From Posidonia oceanica (lineage: Eukaryota; Streptophyta; Magnoliopsida; Alismatales; Posidoniaceae), in NCBI GenBank assembly GCA_037176725.1, contig JAZBRS010000037.1, forward strand, positions 10,434,001 to 10,498,000: a stretch of DNA of 64,000 bases, in the 5' to 3' direction. Position numbers and translations under genes: made by a program. Within the stretch, counting starts at the first letter, position 1; each line of letters opens with the position of its first letter. Shown here piece after piece: positions 20,813 through 32,414 of this stretch. The notes under the pieces were generated by a model. It was given only the letters and a program-made list of their open reading frames with translations, did not search any database and had not been told where the DNA came from.

Positions 20813-23186
20813 TGTGACCATCCCAAACCGCGATGTCAAGTGACCGACACGGGTGGAAAAGAGAGAGGTCACGGCCAACGGTGGATCTAAGGAGGAATCG
20901 ACTCGAAACACCGGCAAAACAGGCAAACGCAAAGGAAAACAAAGGAAAAGACATGGAGTCGCCACCTAATCTACTAAAAATCGGGAGACTAGGAAAATCG
21001 TATGCGAAAACATGCAGAAAATCATGCAGTTTGAAAATATGCAAATCTGATCCAAATGTGTATGACACAAGGTCAATGCGTTCCAGAGAAAGGGTAAGGG
21101 CTCCTGTTACGCGTGGGGAAGGTGTTAGGCACCCCCGACTCACCTGAGGAAGTCGGTCTTTCTAGGCCAATCTGCTCTTGTATGGTTAATGTTGGCGTAT
21201 AACGCCGGTTTATGTTCGCCCAAGGGCGGTATGCAACATGCATTTATAAACCATGCAAAGCATAGTAAAACCATGCCAAAATGACTAGCTAAAGTTGAAA
21301 TAACATGATGTGATAATAAATAAGCTGGGGAAACAAAATTAGAGCAAAGCAAGTCAAGTAAACGAAAGATAAAGCGGCAAACAGGGGGCTCTGCCCACAC
21401 TCTGACCTCTGCCCTGGGTCGCCGCTCAGCATGGCGACAGGACACGTCGCCGGTATGAATGGTGAGGCACAGGTCATTGCTAGGAATGGCGACAACACAC
21501 ATCACCGGTATGCGTAGCGACGGCACAAGTCGTCCCTCAGACAAGCGGCCAAAGCTGCTTCAGATAGGGACATTCATCACTAGAAAAATTCTATGTAGAC
21601 GACACGAAACGCAAAACAAAAAAAATGGAAAGCTAGAGGGCATATCTAGGAATAAAACCATATAATTACATTACAAAATGGGGGCCTAGATCACGAGATA
21701 CAACGGCTCAAAGTTCGGCCAGGGACTGCTGAAACACGAGATGAGTCACCGCTAGAACAGGCAACGCACCTGGCAGTCCAATGGCCAGAGTTCATCGCCA
21801 AATCCCGCATCACCGGCGATGCCAAAAATGCGAGAGATGATCGGGGAAGCATGACGGCACTCCCACGAATAGAACCACACTCTCAGTGTGGGAAAGGGTT
21901 GGGTGAATCGCTCCACCTGTCCCCCCCTTTTCGCCGCCGGAGCTCGATGGATTCCGGCCACTAGAGCGGCCGGCGAGCCAAAGAGCTTGGCTGTGAAGCT
22001 TCGTGAGGGTGAGGGGACGATGAGGGATGCAATGCAGTGAAGAGGGAGCAGTCAGACGTTCGTTCCCCATCTCCATCGACAATCGCCAGTGGTCGCTCAC
22101 ATCACCGACCATTGAGATGGCCAAGAGCTCAAAAAGGGGGCCTGGTGGATCGAACAGAGGAGGAGGAGGGTCGGGAAGCATCCCGCGACCTCAAGCGGAC
22201 CTCGGGGGCCGAGACAGGGGCTACCGCGCACTCACAGGCCGGTGGCCTCGTGCGGGTGGCGACCCATCATCGGACTCCAGGAAGCGAGGGAAAAGAAGGA
22301 GAATGCATGAAATCTACGTACACAGGAAAACATGCACAAACATCACAGACGTTTCTACGCTAAGGGTGAAGAAAATTCACTTGTAGAGCGAACGGAGATT
22401 TGTGCTACAGTCGGCCGGCGAAGGTGACGACGAAGGGACGGTGAGCTCGGAGGTGGCCTGGAGGTAGGGGAACACTCGGGAAGCTTTTTCACACGCTAGG
22501 GGGCACTCTGGATCGCTCAGAGGTGCTGGGGATTCTCTGGTACTCTCAGAAATGTGGTGTGGTGTTTGAATGGTGTTTGGGTTTTGTGGGTTTTATCAGG
22601 CGAGCTCGCACAGGGTGGTCAGTGACGGAGGGTGGCAGGGTGGCAGGTCGGAGGTGACAGAGAGTGGTAGCGTGGCAGGTCAGAGGTGACAGAGGGGTCG
22701 CGAAAGTCTTCCTCCTATTAGGGAAGTGATAGAGGGTGGTAGGCAGTTCGCGCGCGCAGTGAGTTTGAAAATGCACGGCTGGGGCTCGAGCAGGTTGTCG
22801 CCGCTCAGCATGGCGACAGCACAAGTCGCTGCTATAAGAGGCAACGACACGAGTCGCCGCTATAAGTGGCGACGGCACGAGTCGCTGCTAGGACAGGTGA
22901 CAATAGCTTTTTGACTTAACAGGGCCTGCTGCAGGGTGTGTTGGGCTGCTAATGGGCCTGGGCTTTGGTGTAAACTGGGTTTGGGTAGATTTTAAGGTAC
23001 TAGGTGGGCTTAAGGTATGGTTGGAGGTTCAAGTTTAAGTCTAGATTAGGGTTTGGGATTAGGGTTTGGATTAGGGTTTGGGATTGGGGTTTAAGTGGGG
23101 TTTTGGTTTGGGTCTGCCATGCCACGATCTGAGTAAGCTCCCAGAGAAATCCACCAACGATCAGTTGTCAAAACGGGGTGTCTACA
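20813..23186 (-). mobile_element. Solo LTR J, Tat/Ogre-like (2,374 bp)
   Basis: The minus strand begins TGTAGACACCCCGTTTTGAC (23186) and ends GGTCACA (20813). The target duplication GATAC flanks it (20808-20812 and 23187-23191). It is related to H, with the same conserved near-end block (about 21082-21168), internal primer-site copy (20964-20955) and palindrome slot. It contains a GC-rich zone at 21800-22480 and no gene. Confidence 0.92.
22797..22893. repeat. Palindrome cluster in LTR J (GTCGCC/GGCGAC)
   Basis: GTCGCCGCTCAGCATGGCGAC and GTCGCCGCTATAAGTGGCGAC-type hairpins alternate with CACGAGTCGC spacers. The cluster lies about 300-390 bp from the LTR start, the same place as in H and K. 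Confidence 0.75.
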
Positions 23187-23799
23187 GATACTCTCTTGAG
23201 AACCTGTATCATCAGTAGCAATAGAACCGTCCTTTGGGATAACAAGGCTGATTCATAAAAGACTACATTCCTAACTATCAACAGTCTGGATGTCTTTGTA
23301 TCAATATACCACAACCTATAGACTTTCACACCAGAAGCATAACCCTAGAAAATACATTTTCTAGCTCTAGCATTTAAATTTCCATCATCACATTGAGCAT
23401 AAGCGAGGCAGCAAAAAATCTTTAATTTAAAATAATTAGTAGGAGTACCAGACTACACATCTTCTAGAGTCTGAAAATCAATAGTTGTGGCCAGTGATCT
23501 ATTCACCAAATAGCATGCAGTAGACATAGTCTCAGCCCAAAAAGATTTAGAAAGAACTCCATTCAATAGCATACATCGGGTTCTCTCAACCAGAGTTCTG
23601 TTCATTCTTTCTACAACACCATTCAGTTGAGGACTATATGGAGTAGTACGGTGACGCCCTAAGCCTTCGTTTCTGCAGAATTCGTTAAACCGAGAGTTGC
23701 AAAATTCCAGTCCATTATCTATTCTGAGCAATTTGATTTTCTTTCCTGTTTGATTCTCCATTAGAGCTTTCCACTACCTGAAGTACTTAAGTGCCTCGT
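23187..23799 (-). pseudogene. pol: Integrase C-terminal half, copia element I
   Basis: The frame contains IKLLRIDNGLEFCNSRFNEF (second catalytic Asp region), TPYSPQLNGVVERMNRTL (third catalytic region; Glu in VVERMN) and SFWAETMSTACYLVNRSL, typical of copia integrase. It continues past one stop into the CIF-GYASGVK linker. The N-terminal part is missing, cut off by element K at 23800. Stops interrupt the frame, so it is non-functional. Confidence 0.9.
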
Positions 23800-24036
23800 T
23801 GTAGACACCCCATTTTGACAGACTTTTAGTTGGAGGATCTCTTGAGGCTTGCTCAGATTGTGGCATAGCAAATCCTATTCCAAACCCTACCCAGATCCAA
23901 CCCAAAACCTTGACCTAGACCTTATATCACTTAAACCTCCTTTACAATTAAACCTCACTCAAACACCACCTAAACCAACCCGAAACTTTCCAATCACCCA
24001 AAACCTAACACCACAGCCCTCACAAAATCCAAAACC

Positions 24037-25134
24037 CATTGTGTTAGGATTCTAGGCTTCACTAGAGGGAGGGTGAATAGTGATTTAAAGGATAAGTGTG
24101 GATTTTAAAATACTCTTTAACTATTTTAAGCAAATTAGCAAGTAAATGAAATATGGAGATATGGATTTGAATGTTTAAACTAAAACATGCATAGAAGGGG
24201 ATGAGAGGCAATGAAAATATACATAAGTAATTTTATAGTGGTTTAGCCACCCTGGCCTAGTCCACTCCCTGAGAAATCCCCTTGAGAGTTACCTTAACTT
24301 TGATCTTGTTTCAGGCCAAGATCTTGCCATACACCTTGACGAGACTATGCCAAGCTCCCGTAAAAACCACGGTTACCCTTTTCACTCCCGGAGAAGAACT
24401 CACACAAGAAAACTGAAGATTACAACTCTGTTGACTCTTTTCTATATCTCCCAAAACTCTTTTGGCAAGGTGGAAAGGATGAGAATGTATCTCTCTTGCT
24501 TTGGGAATCTTTCTCACAAAATAGGAGTGGAATACTTGGAAAATGATGTGGCTTGAAGCTCTATATGATGTGTTGTGTCTATGTGATGAATGGGGGTCCT
24601 ATTTATAAGAAAACATGGGTAAAAGTTTGTCTCTAATGGCTCTTTCAACGTTCACAAATGGCTAGTCAAACGGTAGACTGAAATTTTTCGGTATGCCGTT
24701 TTAGCTTAGATTGTTATAGCAAATATGATCAAATATGTAGATCGTAAAAATTCGATATGCCGAAAATCTCTGATTCGGTAGACCGTAAAATTTCGGTATA
24801 CTGTTTTGCATGAAAATTCTGCATTTCACCATGTCCATGATTTTGAAGCTTTTTGCAAATTTTCTTGAACCACTTGCTCATGGACCTAAATGCTTCTAAG
24901 CTAGGGTACTCTAGGGTTAACTAGGTTACTCTTTTATGATTCTTGGGGATTTTATAAAAGACATATTACAACTCAAACATATTACAAAAGTTACATATTT
25001 AGAGTTGAACACAAGTCTTCAAGTCTTCATTGAAGCTCCATGAGCCATTTCGCCTTCTTCTTTTTCAAGGTCTATAAGAATGCTTTCTTAACCTAATAAG
25101 AATGGTTAGAATACAAAATATTTTGTTATCATCA
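24037..25134 (-). mobile_element. Solo LTR L, copia (element G family)
   Basis: This LTR, about 1.1 kb and in minus orientation, is related to LTR G throughout, including TATA (24607-24600) and the end TGATGATAAC at 25134. The left edge is less certain. AAACC occurs at 24032-24036 and 25135-25139 as a likely target duplication, but that leaves five extra bases beyond the expected CCTAACA end. Confidence 0.8.
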
Positions 25135-25227
25135 AAACCGAGATGAGGCAATTTTACCAACACATTGGTGGTTCAAGGACAAGGAAGTGGGCCTGGATTT
25201 CACTGTACAGGCCCAGTCCACTGGGTT

Positions 25228-25320
25228 ACATGCTCTGTCGCCACTCTCAACGGTGACTAGACTCTGTCGCCACTCTAAGCAGCTACTGGGTTTGGCGCCA
25301 ATAGGAGCGGCGACTTTCTG
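25228..25320. repeat. Palindrome cluster in LTR K
   Basis: Two GTCGCCACTCT units are each followed by a partly decayed GGTGAC or AGCTAC arm, then TTTGGCGCC and GGCGAC. Corrected for solo LTR L, the cluster starts about 330 bp into the LTR, matching H and J. Confidence 0.7.
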
Positions 25321-27755
25321 CAACTCAGGCCACCGCTTGAATTTTCCTGCGTGGCCACCGTCGGTCACCGCCTCCGCCTCTTCGACCTGCCACCCGTCCA
25401 CTCCCACTTACTACCTCCACCTGCTAGCCGACAAAGCCCAGTTACTTCCCTGGCACCACGTCCTCTCCTCACTGGCCACTTGCCACTCACACACCTCTCT
25501 CCACCGCCTTCGCTGCCCGCCTGCACCTCTGCACACCGATGACTTCGTCGGCCACTCCTGCCATCCTCACTTACTTTCCTGCCATCTCGCCTGCAAAGGC
25601 AACACTTTTCCCACTCTCTCCACCCTCACTGCACCCACGGTCCTTTTGTGCAGAGGCCACCCAAAACAAAACCAGCGATCCTCGGCTGAACCCAACACTT
25701 TTTTCTCCACCTTTCTCAACTTTCTCTTCCACCAAAGACATCCATAGCGAAATTGAGAGATCCCAGAGCATTCCCAACTCCTCGTGCGATTCCGTGTGAT
25801 CCCGAGCATTTCCAAGCCATCCCAAGCCTCGCCGTTGCCACACGACCCAACTCCGGTCATCTCCTCCAACTCCAGTCACCCATCCCGGTGAGCTACAGAG
25901 GTAGCATCCCTCAGCCATTTGCATGTCTGAGAGTCCAGGAACCTTCCTGGACCTCCTCCCTTCATGCTTGGATAATCCAACTACGCCCTTGCACTCTCAA
26001 CCGACCCAATAGCCGACGACGCGCGGCAATGCCAGTGAGAGGCTGGCAGAGGCAGGAAAGAGGCACTAGCCTCTTCCCTTAGCCAGCGAGCATCCCCTCG
26101 CGTCCTCCTCGACACCACGAAGCTCCCCAGCTAGCTCCTAGTGCTACCGACGGCGCATGTGGCCGGAACTCGGCGAGCTCCAGCGGCGCAAAGTGGAGGA
26201 GGTGGGTGGAGCTCCTCGAGCCACCATTTTCCACACCGAGGGTGTGGTTGGATACGTGGGAACGTCGTCGTGCTTCCCCGATCCTCTTCGGCATTTTAGG
26301 CATCGCCCAAAGGGAGAATTCCGACGTTGAAGTCCGATCAATGGACTGCCAGGTTAGCTGCCGTGAGAGCGGCGATTGACTTGCAACACCGGCTGCCTTC
26401 GGCCAGACTTTGGGTCAGCACCTCGGCCGACTCAGGCCCTTGTTTGCCTTGTTCTTTATATAGTTGTGATCGTGGTTGTTTGCTCTTTATGTTCATGTGT
26501 TTAGATATTCATTTTGCAAGGCCATGGGTTCGAGGTGTGGCCACAAAGTTTGCAGTTTGGACTACTCGAGTTGCAGGTATGTCGCCTATCTTACCGGCGA
26601 CTCACCTGCAACTCTTAGCAGTCCTCTGGCCAGACTTTGAGCCACTGTATCTCGTGACCTAGATCTCCATTTTTCAAAGTGTTTGTTTGCTTTTACTCCT
26701 AAATATGCCATCTTTGATTCTGTATGCTTAGTTTCATGTTTTGCATCGCTTAGATAGCTTGTTTTTGGCAATGAAAGCTACTGCTTGGGAGTACTGTGCA
26801 TGGTTGTGTCGCCTGAGAGAAAGGCGACTTGCTCCAGCGCCACTCACAATGGCGACTTGGTTAGTTGCTGCTCTCAGTGGCGACCCATGTTGCAGTCCAG
26901 GCAGTGGACAGAGCCACTAGCTTGCCGCTTTCTCGCCTTATTTGTTCGACTTGTTTTATTGCTGGTTCTAATCTTAGATATGCTATCTCTAGTTTCCATG
27001 TTTTAGTTTTTTGTTTTGTATGGTTTTTTTAGCCTTTTTATGGCAATGATTGTCGCTGTTTGGAAGCAGGGTATGTGCCTCTGTTGCCTGTGTTAACGGT
27101 GATAGGCACTGCCGTCGCTCAGGCCGGCAACCCATGCAGTGATCCAGGCAGTAGACAGAGCCACCCTTGCTGTTGCCTTTTGTTTGTTTTATTCGACTAC
27201 TTTGGTTTTAGTTTCACTTTCCTTGCTTGTTTATCGCCTCTCTACGATGTTTTAACTTTAATCGCTTTTAAACAAGGTTTGCTAAGCTTTACATGGTTTA
27301 TAATTGCATGTTGCATACCGCCTTAGGTCGAACATAAACTGGCATTTATTTGCCAACATTTTCCACACAATAGTGGATCAGTCTAGAAAGACTGATTCCT
27401 TGGACGTGTCGGGGGTGCCTAACACCTTCCCCGCGCGTAATATGAATCCTTACCCTTTCTCTGGACCGCATTGACTTTGTGTCATAAACATTCAGATCGG
27501 ATTGGCATACTTTTAAATGCATAAGTTTTCTTTGCACGTTGCCTATATGGTTTTCCTAGTCTTTCCGTTTTATTAGATTAGGTGGCAACTCCTTGTCTTT
27601 TCTTTTGTTTTCCTTTTGCGTTCGTCTCTGCTTTTCCAGTGTTTTTGAGTCGAATGTCCCTCCTTGGATCCACCACAATCAGTGGCCTCTCATCGGTCGG
27701 TGCGCTCGAGCTCTGGCAGCGTGCATGGACGCGTCGATTTGATGGGTTACTACAG

Positions 27756-27774
27756 TGGCGACTCCGCTAGGGAT
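27756..27774 (+). promoter_or_regulatory. Primer binding site, tRNA-Arg type (element K)
   Basis: TGGCGACTCCGCTAGGGAT follows the LTR end by one base. It differs by a single base from the perfect complement of the recalled tRNA-Arg 3' end. Confidence 0.85.
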
Positions 27775-27900
27775 ACTAAACTCCGACTTTCGTTTCCACT
27801 TTTCCGCTTTTGTGTGGCTTGTTTCTCTGCTTAGCTTAGCATTTGTTACCTTGTTTGCTTATTTACCGCCCCTCCGGATCCTGTCACCTAGTCTATCTTG

Positions 27901-28033
27901 ATGACTACCACTCGTGTTCTGGAGACTGTGATGACTACCACTGACCCCCAAAGCTATGTCATTTATGATGCCTATTTTGCTGCGGCAACCTCTACTATAG
28001 GATCCCTACCTTCTGGACAGTCTGTGTCCTTAT
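27901..28033 (+). pseudogene. gag: gag fragment, element K
   Basis: A short frame starting MTTTRVLETV aligns with residues about 85-130 of the A gag (shared SGQSVSV/PGQSVSV end). Element B interrupts it at 28034. The N-terminus is missing because of the leader deletion. Confidence 0.6.
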
Positions 28034-31000
28034 TGTAGACACCCCATTTTGAACCAAAACCCTAATACCTATTCCAATTCCTATTTCAATTCCCATTTCA
28101 ATCCCCATTTTAAACCCTTTTTTTACACCATTCACCCTTTTATTTCCAACACAAGCCCACTTGGCCCAACACACTTCACAGCTACTGCCTTAACCCACTG
28201 CAGCCCAATCCCCTTTCCTCCTTTTTTATTTCTCTTTTATCTCAAGCCTGTGATCCAGGCCCAAGCCCCTCATTTCATTTCTTTTTTCCTTCTTCAATCA
28301 AACAGTAACAATCACAACCTTCTTCGCATTTTGGGAGCAGCACCTTCACACCATTTTTGCAGCCAACCCATGACCTCCTGTAACCCACCTCCTCTGCCAT
28401 CTCCAGCCAACAGAATCCACCCACCTTAGCCTCCTGCCAGCACCTTCATCTTGGCTGGCCGTTCAGATCTGAGATCTAGATCAACAGCAGGCATCACACC
28501 CTCTCCTCAATAAAACAGTAATGACCTCCTCCTTCATTGGGTTGGCTTGCTCTCCCACAGTTCCGGTTGGCTTCCCTATTGCTATGGCTTGCTTCCCCAC
28601 CGCACCACCTTGCTTCTTGTGTGGCTCCTCGGCGTCCCACACCACCAGCATACCTCCAGCAGTCCTCCTTGCTCCGGCAATTCCCCACCTCCTGCAAAAC
28701 ACACCCACAGTAACGCCCACACCCACACTAGCTGTAGAACCTCCCATCATCAATTCATTGCTCCGCGACCCTCACCATACCTCCAGCAATCACCCTTGCA
28801 GCCAAACAATTCCTCTGAGCTCGCCTAGCTGTCCTTGCGACCTCTACCTCAGGTCGCCTTCTTCGGTGAACCCAACTGCTGCAACTCGGCCGCATCGCCT
28901 CGCGCCGCTCCGCTCGAGCCTCCGTAAGCTTCGATGGACCTTCCATGACCGAGGCCAGCATCGCAGAGCCCCCGTTGCTGCGCCCAGCATCACCACCAAC
29001 CAGAGCTTCATTGCCGCGACCCACCGACGTCGTCAGAGACTTCCGAGCGCTGCCACGGCCAGATAGCATCCTCCTCGCCCTTGGTGGACCTCCCTCTAGC
29101 TTCCGGACCCCTCTCCTGGGCCCAAATCCATCGGACAACCTATGGAGCCTTTTTCTTCTTCGGCTTCGGTGGCGCTTGGCGCAACTCCGTCGAGGCACCA
29201 GCGCCTCCACAATGCTGAGCCCAACCTTCTCTCCACCGGAACACCTCCGCCGGACCGCCCTCTTGCCTTCCCTGCCGTTGCCGAAGGCCGGACGTGCCTC
29301 CAGCAAGCTAGCAACCAACTCCGCTAGAGAGCTGCTTCGTCTCAGGTGAGCATACTGTAGATTTATTTATTTTACTATTCATTTAAGTTAAATGCATGAA
29401 ACCTTATTAGTTTTAACTTGCATTATGATTTAGCCCTTTATCGCATTTTTATTGCATATAGGTCCTGATTTGATTTAGATTTCATTTAAAATCATATTGC
29501 ATTAACATAAAGTCCAGCAAGTTCTTTTGTTTGCATACAAGTCCTGATTTGATTTAGATTTCATTTAAATCATATTTAAAATCATATTGCATTAACATCA
29601 AGTCCTATGATTTACTTTTAATTGCATTTAAGTCCACTATGCATTCATCGATCATTTAAATGCATTTTTAAACTATATTACATTGCAGAAAAGCTCTGTG
29701 GTTTAGTTTATTTGCATTTTAGTCCAGTGTATATGCATTCATTCATTTAAATGAGCATTTAAACTATATTGCATTACTATTAAGTCCTACAGTTTTGCAT
29801 ATTTGCACATAAGTCCTGTTGCATGCATTCATTCATTTGAATCACACTTAAACTACATTGCATTTATGCTTGCATTACATTGAAGTCCTGCATTATAGTT
29901 TTACTGCATATAGGTCCTGCAGTTGCATACATAGCATTCATGCTACATTGCATTTAGGTCCAGCAGCTTCGTTTTATTGCATTTAGGTCTAGAACCTAAA
30001 CTATTGCATACTTATCATTTTATGGGCATTTTGCATGTTGCCCCCTATCTTTTGGGCTTACTGCATATTGCCCCCTACCTTTTGGGCATTTTGCATGTTG
30101 CCCCCTATCTTTTGGGCATACTGCATATTGCCCCCTGCCTTTTGCCATGGTGCATGTTGCCCTTTACACTCTACCATATTACATGTTCCCCCTTTGCATT
30201 TCTCCCATATTGCATCATAGTCCAAATTGCATTAAGGACTTACCTATTGCATTGCATGCACTTTCCAGGACTTTGCATCTTAGTCCCTGCATTCTCTTTC
30301 AGCATCCTCGATCTCTGTTTACTTGGTTTTATCCCTGTTTGCCAAGTATTTGTGTTTTGAGCACATTGATCTTCTCTGTGATTCTGGGAATGCGTCTTGT
30401 GAGAGATGGGATCTAACGTATATTATACGCGTGACCTTTGGGCACGTGTATAAGGCGTCTAGATCCAGCGCGACTTGCAAGCGCGCAACCTGAGCCTAGA
30501 GCAGGCTATGTGCAGAGTTTTGTTTCTCTGTTTACTCATCGACTATCTGTTTTGTTTACTTCTACATCCTTACTCGATTTCCCCTTGCTTGCCGCATCCT
30601 TGCATTGTATGGTTTTTCGTCGGTGTTTTGTTTTCCCCTTGCATGCCACATCCTTGCATTGAATGGTTTTCCTCCGACGTTTTGTTTCCCACCTGCATTG
30701 CATCTAGGGCGATGATGATTACTGTTTAGAGTTCTTACGAACCAGGGCCTGCCCCATTCAGAACCCTAACAGCGCTGCTGAGCACATAGATTGCATGTTT
30801 TGTTTTCCCTCATGCATCTTGACATTTAAGCATACATTTAAGCATACTAAAGCATTCATGGCATAGCATAGCATTCATTTCACACATGTGAGCGAGATTA
30901 GCCTAGAAAGACCGCTCCTCGGGCGTATTGGGGGTGCCTAACACCTTCCCCATGCGTAACAGGAGTCCTTACCCTTTCTCTTGGCCCGCAAGGACCATTG

Positions 31001-31265
31001 TGTTTGCATCCATTAGCACGAGTCATTTATTTCAGCATGGCATTGCATCCTTTGTATGTATCATGCTTTCCTCGGTTTTCCTCATCTCCCAACAATAGAC
31101 TAGGTGGTGACTCCCTTTTGCTTTATCTTTGTTTTTTTGCGCTTTTTCGATGTTTTCGAGTCGAGTTTCCTTCCTCGGATCCACTGCTAACAGTGACCTT
31201 TCGTCGGTCGGTGCAAGTGAGCTTTGGCAGCGTGCATGGATGTGCCAATGGACAGCGTTGCTACA
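28034..31265 (+). repeat. 5' LTR of element B (3,232 bp)
   Basis: It begins TGTAGACACCCCATTTTGAA and ends GCTACA. In order it contains a C-rich U3, a GC-rich stretch (28750-29345) with open but unconvincing frames on both strands, a degenerate TGCATTTAAGTCC repeat zone (29380-30010), a 30-bp repeat (30014-30170), the conserved near-end block (30896-30990) and an internal primer-site copy TGGTGACTCC (31105-31114). Confidence 0.9.
30014..30170 (+). repeat. 30-bp tandem repeat in LTR B
   Basis: Four to five copies of a unit like TTTTGGGCATACTGCATATT plus GCCCCCTACC occur in direct order, the later ones diverged. It gives rise to a 127-codon frame that I do not regard as a gene. Confidence 0.85.
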
Positions 31266-31266
31266 G

Positions 31267-31285
31267 TGGCGACTTCGCTAGGGAT
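31267..31285 (+). promoter_or_regulatory. Primer binding site, tRNA-Arg type (element B)
   Basis: TGGCGACTTCGCTAGGGAT lies one base after the LTR end. Two mismatches to the tRNA-Arg complement are consistent with decay. Confidence 0.8.
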
Positions 31286-32414
31286 ATACAAGACTCCAGC
31301 TTTCGTTTGGCTTTCTCGCTTGATTGGTTTTTCGCTTTTGCTTGCCTTTATGCTATGCTTGCTTTATCTATGCTTGCCTTATCTTTGCTTGCTTCATCAT
31401 GCTTAATTCATGCTTTATTACTCACTTATTGCCATGTTTACTTACCTCTTGAGTGGTGATTGCTTACTTGCACACTTATGCCATGCCACCACTTGCACAT
31501 ATTTTGCAGCATGCCTTTTGATGTGATGAATGCTTCTTTTCACCATCATGCACACAACACATTTGCACATGTCATGCATATGCCTTTTGCCTTGTTGTAT
31601 GTTGTTTGCATGCCATGACTCCCTGTTTCTTTCCCTTTTTCATATGCCAAGCCTAGGACATTAGAGACCTACTTGCTTCCCCTTTTGGCTTAATTTAAAA
31701 GCAGCAATAAAGCCAAACAATAAAATCAAAGCACAACTAGAGCCAAACTTGCAATCTATCCCCTCTAGCTAAATAAAATGCAAGTAAAAAGAACTTTGAG
31801 CATCTTTGCATGAATGAACATTTTTGAAAGCATGCATCTTCTCATTTGAGTCCACCTACCAGTCTGAGAAGGATAGGTCTGATCTCTCGTTCTATGGCTT
31901 CGGCGTGGGACGATAGGTTAGTCTATTCCCCCTTGTCTGGGGTTGCGTCGATGTTTGTAGAGGTACAAGCTTACTGCTATCGCAGGAGACATGACCTTCA
32001 AATTCACCACTCGTCTGTCTTTCACCCTTTGCTTCGGCTAGGATGAAGGAGAGGTGGGGACCTTCTTTCTGACCTGAGTCGTAAACCCATAACCCTATGA
32101 GCTTGTCCGAGTATTCAACCTACTCAGGACATACATGGTGAGAGAGCGCATATTAGGACATTCATCTGCATAGTGTGTCATTCATACCACCATAAAAATT
32201 TGCATTGCGTCCTTGTCTAGGTTTCTAACCTGTTGTTTTGCCTGTTTCAGGTAGGTGCGAGGTCCTCAGCTGGAGCTCGAGCGTCTCTGTCCCGGGTAGC
32301 TCCCCGTGGTCCCCCTCTCTTTCCAAGCTTTTCGTCGCTTCGACGATAGCTCGTCCTAGGACTCGTGCTCCTTCTTTTTGTCGCAACCCTATCCTTACCC
32401 GCTCGCGGTCAGCC
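31286..32414 (+). other. Untranslated leader of element B
   Basis: I find no gene. About 150 bp near 31830-31990 match the leaders of A and C. The last 100 bp before the ATG include a segment (TTCGACGATAGCTCGTCCTA-like) shared with C at 46000-46030. Confidence 0.6.

Larger units (their letters stand above)
20464..23799 (-). mobile_element. Element I: Ty1/copia remnant (integrase to reverse transcriptase)
   Basis: This minus-strand copia remnant is the host of the neighbouring insertions. Integrase sequence runs from 23799 to 23187, solo LTR J interrupts it, and the linker and start of reverse transcriptase run from 20812 to 20475. Element G abuts its left end and element K its right end. The GATAC target duplication around J restores one continuous frame. 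The lineage resembles Tork/Tnt1 rather than the Sirevirus-like G. Confidence 0.85.
23800..27754 (+). repeat. 5' LTR of element K, split by solo LTR L
   Basis: It begins TGTAGACACCCCATTTTGAC and ends CTACA just before the primer site. Without L it is about 2.85 kb. It is the plus-orientation counterpart of H: a palindrome cluster near 25230, GC-rich zone, about 250-bp repeats carrying GTCGCC motifs (26340-27180), the conserved near-end block (27382-27480) and a slightly altered internal primer-site copy TGGCAACTCC (27583). Confidence 0.85.
23800..28033 (+). mobile_element. Element K: Tat/Ogre-like element, 5' LTR and gag fragment
   Basis: A plus-strand 5' LTR (23800-27754) is followed by a tRNA-Arg primer site and only about 260 bp of internal sequence before element B begins. 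The primer-site-to-gag distance is about 145 bp, against 1.1-1.3 kb in A, B and C, so most of the leader and the gag start are deleted. K inserted into copia element I. Confidence 0.8.

Noticed and set aside
26457..26462. TATATA as promoter of LTR K
   Set aside because: The counterpart LTRs H and J show no TATA at the matching place, so I do not call it.
28521..29066. 181-codon plus-strand frame in LTR B
   Set aside because: The 3' LTR copy breaks this frame early, and the antisense frame is also open; composition explains both.
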